Below, one piece after another: positions 60,088-64,000 of a DNA stretch of 64,000 nt (its first letter is position 1; each line of letters opens with the position of its first letter). A program made the position numbers and the translations under genes. Under the pieces are notes generated by a model that was given only the letters and a program-made list of their open reading frames with translations, did no database searches and was not told the origin of the DNA. Origin of the DNA: Hennigella sp049177145 (GTDB lineage Bacteria > Bacillota_I > Bacilli_A > Mycoplasmatales > Mycoplasmoidaceae); the NCBI GenBank assembly GCA_049177145.1, contig CP185406.1:124001-188000 (forward strand), read 5' to 3'.

Positions 60088-62085
60088 TTATTCTGGTGTA
60101 TATGGTACAAGTTTGTAATAATTACCAGCTACAGGTGTGTCAATATAAGTACCATATGGTTGATTCCTATAATGTCAATTATAGAACATGTTACCGAATG
60201 GAGTTGTTATACCTGTAGCATCACATGAACTTAAATCTAAGATTACATTATCTGATGCACTAGTTGCTTCAGCACAAATTAGATGTCCTGGTTCAGATGG
60301 ATCATATGGAGTAGTGTGGTTATACATTGAACCACAGCACTCATTTGCTGCTTGCACTATTTTCATTGGTTGAACTGGTACATTAGTATATTCGAACATT
60401 TGCTTATAGCATTTTGTTTCCATAACTGTTGCATGTAGTTTTGGAGCAGCAGTTAATGCAGTGCAATAGTAGAACATAGCTTCATAACAACTTTCGGCAA
60501 GATTAGTTGCAGGAAGATCATCCATACAATTAGTTAATGATGTGCAACTGTGAAACATACCACTATAGCAACTTTGTTCAAGATCAGTTGCAGGAAGTTC
60601 ATTCATACAAGTTATTAATCCTTTACATTGTTGGAACATAAGTTCATAGCAACTTTCTGCTAAAGATGTTGATGGAAGCTCTGGTGTTAAAACCAAATTA
60701 TCACAATGGTTAAACATTTTTTTATAACAAGCGGTACCAAGAGTATCGGCTGGAAGACTAGTCATAATGTTTGTTGTTAAACCTGTGCAATATTCAAACA
60801 TTGATTCGCAACCGCTTTCATCGACTTCTGAAGCTGGCAAATAATTAGATGGGATTGATGTTAAGGCATCACAATGATAAAACATATTACGATATGCAAA
60901 GTCTTTTACAATATCTGCAGGTAATGCTGGAAGATTTATCAATTTTTTGCAACCAGCAAACATACTTTCATAGCAATTAGCTGATAATTCTGTGGCAGGT
61001 AAAAATTCATTTGGATTTTCAATTATTTTTAAATTCTCATTGTTTTCAAATAAACAAGAAAAGCATGCTACTGTATCAATAGAATCTAAATCTTCTGCTT
61101 CTTCACTTCCATTATTAACTAATGCTAATGGAGTTCCACCTACAGTTCAATTTGCTTCACTGCTTTCAGTTGTAAATGCAACTTGTGATCCTTCAATGTC
61201 AAAACCATCTTCTTCAACATATTTAGATAATCCTTCAGGATTGTTTCCTCTTACATATACTGGTTTACCAGCAGTAGTATTTATTGTATAAATACAAAAT
61301 TGTGTTCATTCATCATTATCCCATTCGCCTGGCATAATAGTAAATGTAATGTCTTGTCATGAGCTTGTACCATCATCTCAATATTGTAATGATGGAACAC
61401 GATTTTCAATTGATGGAGCTTCTGGTTTTGGTTCTGATTCATCCCAGTCACCAATGTTCATAGCAGCAATGGTGATTGAAGCATTAACATCAGTTGTGAT
61501 AGACATGTATCCACCAACAAATGGTGGTGTAACAGGTAGAACTTCAACTTCTAATCTTAACTCTTCGATAGTTGTAGTTCAAACAGTTTCGTCACCAGCT
61601 GTTTTCTTACATTGAACTTCTACTTCAAAATCCGCTCAGTATGTGATAGGACCATTAGTGTTGCTAGCAGGACTAGGAACTTCATCAATTGCTGCTACAA
61701 ATGAAACAGCCTTTCTAGTCTCAGGATCTAATTTTATTCCACCAATGTTAGCTTTTACACCTTGGTGTGATGTTGCTACTACCCTTCCATTACCTCAAAG
61801 CATTTCATCTTCTGGAAGTTCTTCTTTAAGATCAATGTTATATGTAGCACCAGAACTAATTGCATCTGATGCTTGATGTCTTTCTGCCTCACCTGGATCA
61901 TCAAAGATATCAGTTCATGGAATAATAGGGCCTGGTTTTGGTGTGTCACCACCATTTTTCTTACAACCATAAACACATCCTAGTGTTACACCTGTTGCTA
62001 TAACAGCTGCACCTAAGATGGGAAAGAAAATGGCCATAAATTTTCTTTTCTTTTTCTTGTCTGTTTGATTTGTTTGTTTAGACAT
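60088..62085 (-). CDS. Cys-rich 26-residue-repeat surface protein next to helicase
   Basis: 665 residues. A polar N-terminus (MSKQTNQTDKKKKRKF) precedes a membrane segment AIFFPILGAAVIATGVTLG and Cys residues (GCVYGC), so a lipoprotein or a plain membrane anchor are both possible. A beta-rich part follows to about residue 340. Then about eight repeats of CYxxMFxxCxxL with ELPATxLAxSCY, as in 50090 and 32386. An AGAGGT ribosome site precedes the ATG. It is divergent from the complete helicase, but its promoter region differs from the 46-bp type. Confidence 0.86.
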
Positions 62086-62136
62086 AAATTACCTCTGTCA
62101 AAATTATATATATAATTTTGATTATATAATTACTTA
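62086..62136. promoter_or_regulatory. Divergent promoter of complete helicase
   Basis: Contains the palindrome TCAAAATTATAT / ATATAATTTTGA (62098-62121), then TATAAT at 62125-62130 that ends six bases before the helicase ATG. Palindrome sequence differs from the fragment promoters, but the position is the same. Confidence 0.6.
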
Positions 62137-63507
62137 ATGGAAACCAGTCTATCTAAATCCCAGGTTGAAGCTCTTAATCTACTTAAGAGTGGGTGTAATT
62201 GTTTTTTAGATGGTCTGGCAGGTACTGGTAAGACTTTCTTACTAGATTACTATACTAAACACTATTGTCAAACTAAGAAAGTCTTAAAGTGTTGTTTTAC
62301 CGCTAATGCGGTAAACAACTTATGTTTAGATAAGGATAGTGATGTTATAGGTACTATCCATACTTGTTTTAAGTTTGGCCAGTTAGAATTACCTGATGTT
62401 ATCCCACCTAGAAAATTACCTCCTTGGTGGTTATCTAGAACTTACTTTAGTAAGTTCGATGTAGTCATTATTGACGAAATAAGTATGGTCAGAATCGATT
62501 ACTTTGCTTATATCGCTAAGATCATAGCTAAAGCTAATAAGTATCGTAAACAACCAATACAAGTCATAGTTAGTGGTGACTTTTGTCAGTTACCACCAAT
62601 TATTACTAAAGCTGAAGCTAGGATCTTAGCAAGAAAGTATTTGACAAATACTGGTTATGCTTTTGAACATCCTAGTTGAAAAGCCTTTAACTTTAAAGTC
62701 ATTAACTTAGATACTAGTATGAGAGTAGTTAATGATAAACAGTATTTGGCAATGTTGAATAATTTAAGATTAGGTAAAGACTTAGAGCAAGTATTAGCTT
62801 ATTTTAATAGGAGGGTCATTCCGACTAATAAAATAGCTAAGACCGTGAGGTTATTTGCTACTAATCGGTTAGTAGATAAGACTAACTTATCATGTTTAAA
62901 TAAACTTAAAGGAAAAGCATTAGCTATTCCTGCTTATTATGATAATGAGATAAGAAGCGCTATAAGGCACCATAAGCTCTTAGCTAATGATTTACCTGGT
63001 AGTTTATGTTTACATCTTAAACCTAATGCCCAGATTATGTTTATTAAAAATGATAAGTTAAACAAAGATAACATTAGAAGATTTGTTAATGGAGACTTAG
63101 GAATAGTAGTTAGATGTGATACTACTGAGGAAGTAGTATGTAAAGTTAATAGGACTGGTAAATTGGTTAGATTACATAAATATAATCTTGCACATAGAAT
63201 TAATAAACCAGTGGAATTAATTCTAGATATGATTGTGCAAGATGAATATTTAGGTTTGTTTAAACAATATCCTATTAAGTTAGCTTATGCTTTAACTATT
63301 CATAAGGCTCAAGGTAAAACCTTTGATAATGTTATCTTTGATCCTAGTATAGATAAAAAGAAGTTAACTTCTGGTTTAGTTTATGTAGCTTTGTCAAGAA
63401 CAAGGTCAATCGAGAACATGTTCTTGACCAAACCTTTAACTATTGATCAGATAAAGATTGATCCTAAAGTAGTAGAGTTTTATAAGTCTTTAAAAGCGAG
63501 CAAGTAG
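62137..63507 (+). CDS. Pif1/RecD-like SF1B DNA helicase
   Basis: 456 residues. Motif I LDGLAGTGKTFLLDYY, motif II VVIIDEISMV, motif III VSGDFCQLPP, motif VI LVYVALSRTRS with the UvrD_C_2 block LTIHKAQGKTFDNVIFD. Reads through one UGA Trp. The family unwinds DNA 5' to 3' and takes part in recombination and in mobile-element replication. The first 40-55 codons occur in truncated form four more times upstream (56020, 57090, 58726, 59898), always divergent from a lipoprotein gene or a remnant. It is the only complete copy in the window. Confidence 0.9.
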
Positions 63508-63526
63508 GTATTCGATTGCGAGCAAA

Positions 63527-63555
63527 AGAAAAAAGGCCTAACCAGCCTTTTTTGG
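63527..63555. terminator. Bidirectional terminator, helicase / membrane protein
   Basis: Stem AAAAAAGGC / GCCTTTTTT, loop CTAACCA. Confidence 0.83.
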
Positions 63556-63559
63556 TTTT

Positions 63560-63823
63560 TTAACTATTTCTCCTACCGCCGGTTCGTTCTGCATGATATA
63601 CAATTGCACCAAATACTATCTTAATAATCATTAATGTTCCCATAATTATTAGAGCAATGGAAAAGATAATTGTAAATGCTAATTGAGCTTTTTCACTGGG
63701 GATTAGTCTAAACAATAATCAAACACAACTAATAAGAACGTTTACAATAAGGAATATTAATCCTTGTTTTAATTGCTTCTTTCCATTTTCAAGACTATAT
63801 TCAAATAAATTAATTTTTTTCAT
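63560..63823 (-). CDS. Small two-helix membrane protein
   Basis: 87 residues. Two membrane helices: LIFLIVNVLISCVWLLF (about 23-39) and FTIIFSIALIIMGTLMII (about 50-67), ending ERTGGRRNS. No family recognised. It starts three bases after the stop of the gene upstream, so the two are in one operon. Confidence 0.75.
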
Positions 63824-63826
63824 ATT

Positions 63827-64000
63827 TTACTCTCAATCTATATCATGTACTTTGAAATTGTCAATTCTGACTAATCTATACCCACCAAAATCTTCTCAAA
63901 CAGCGTAGCAAGATCAAAAAAATGAAAAAATGGTACCGTCAGTTGCTGTAGCAGTTACCTGTCCTTCAAGATTTTTAGAGCTATGGCTAAAATTTTTCCT
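63827..64000 (-). CDS. Partial gene of unknown function (N-terminus outside window)
   Basis: The last 57 codons of a minus-strand gene: LEGQVTATATDGTIFSFF, then YAVWEDFGGYRLVRID and the ending VHDIDWE. Three UGA Trp codons are used. Not recognised. Confidence 0.65.

Noticed and set aside
55918..63510. Insertion sequence explaining the repeats
   Set aside because: No transposase or terminal inverted repeats found; the only enzyme gene is the helicase.

Overview
This window comes from a wall-less Mollicute (Mycoplasma-like). The DNA is AT-rich, and nearly every conserved gene only reads full length if UGA is Trp (proS, gap, pgk, gmk, sufB, rlmN, pepF). Many surface proteins start with a lysine-rich signal peptide and a lipobox Cys. 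I cannot name the species. Bacteroides-type Cys-rich repeats, BspA-type leucine-rich repeats, a family-8 polysaccharide lyase and secreted peptidases fit a host-mucosa or gut commensal; that is inference.

Region 1 (1-34.9 kb) is mostly core genome. It holds a partial giant lipoprotein, a compact SUF Fe-S operon (sufC-sufD-sufS-sufU-sufB) with a very short SufD, proS, a leftward run (two YwaF-like membrane proteins, rbgA, rnhB), gap-pgk, gmk-rlmN-PP2C-Ser/Thr kinase-pepF, HU, tRNA-Lys and tRNA-Leu, a BspA-like lipoprotein, infC-rpmI-rplT behind an attenuator-like leader, a dUTPase, pepD, manA, and a sugar PTS operon (fruA-ptsH-ptsI plus a lipoprotein). HPr carries Arg where the regulatory Ser46 should be. 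luxS, a DUF2188 protein and a CatB-type acetyltransferase follow.

Region 2 (35-42 kb) is a scavenging island: two small coiled-coil proteins, an ATP-grasp enzyme with a pyrimidine-nucleoside phosphorylase, and an operon of flavin-reductase-like protein, exported nucleoside hydrolase and PL8 polysaccharide lyase lipoprotein.

Region 3 (42-64 kb) is a surface-lipoprotein island of repeated modules. One module is a small coiled-coil gene divergent from a lipoprotein gene, often across an 80-bp repeat with a perfect 10-bp palindrome. The other is a lipoprotein gene divergent from the first 40-55 codons of a Pif1/RecD-like helicase across a 46-bp leaderless bidirectional promoter. Four truncated helicase starts precede one complete helicase gene. 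The pattern looks like a lipoprotein cassette array that grows or exchanges by recombination at the helicase 5' end, and is the best candidate here for an undescribed system.

Many genes start exactly six bases after a TATAAT box, so leaderless transcripts are probably common. Intrinsic terminators are frequent and often shared by convergent genes.
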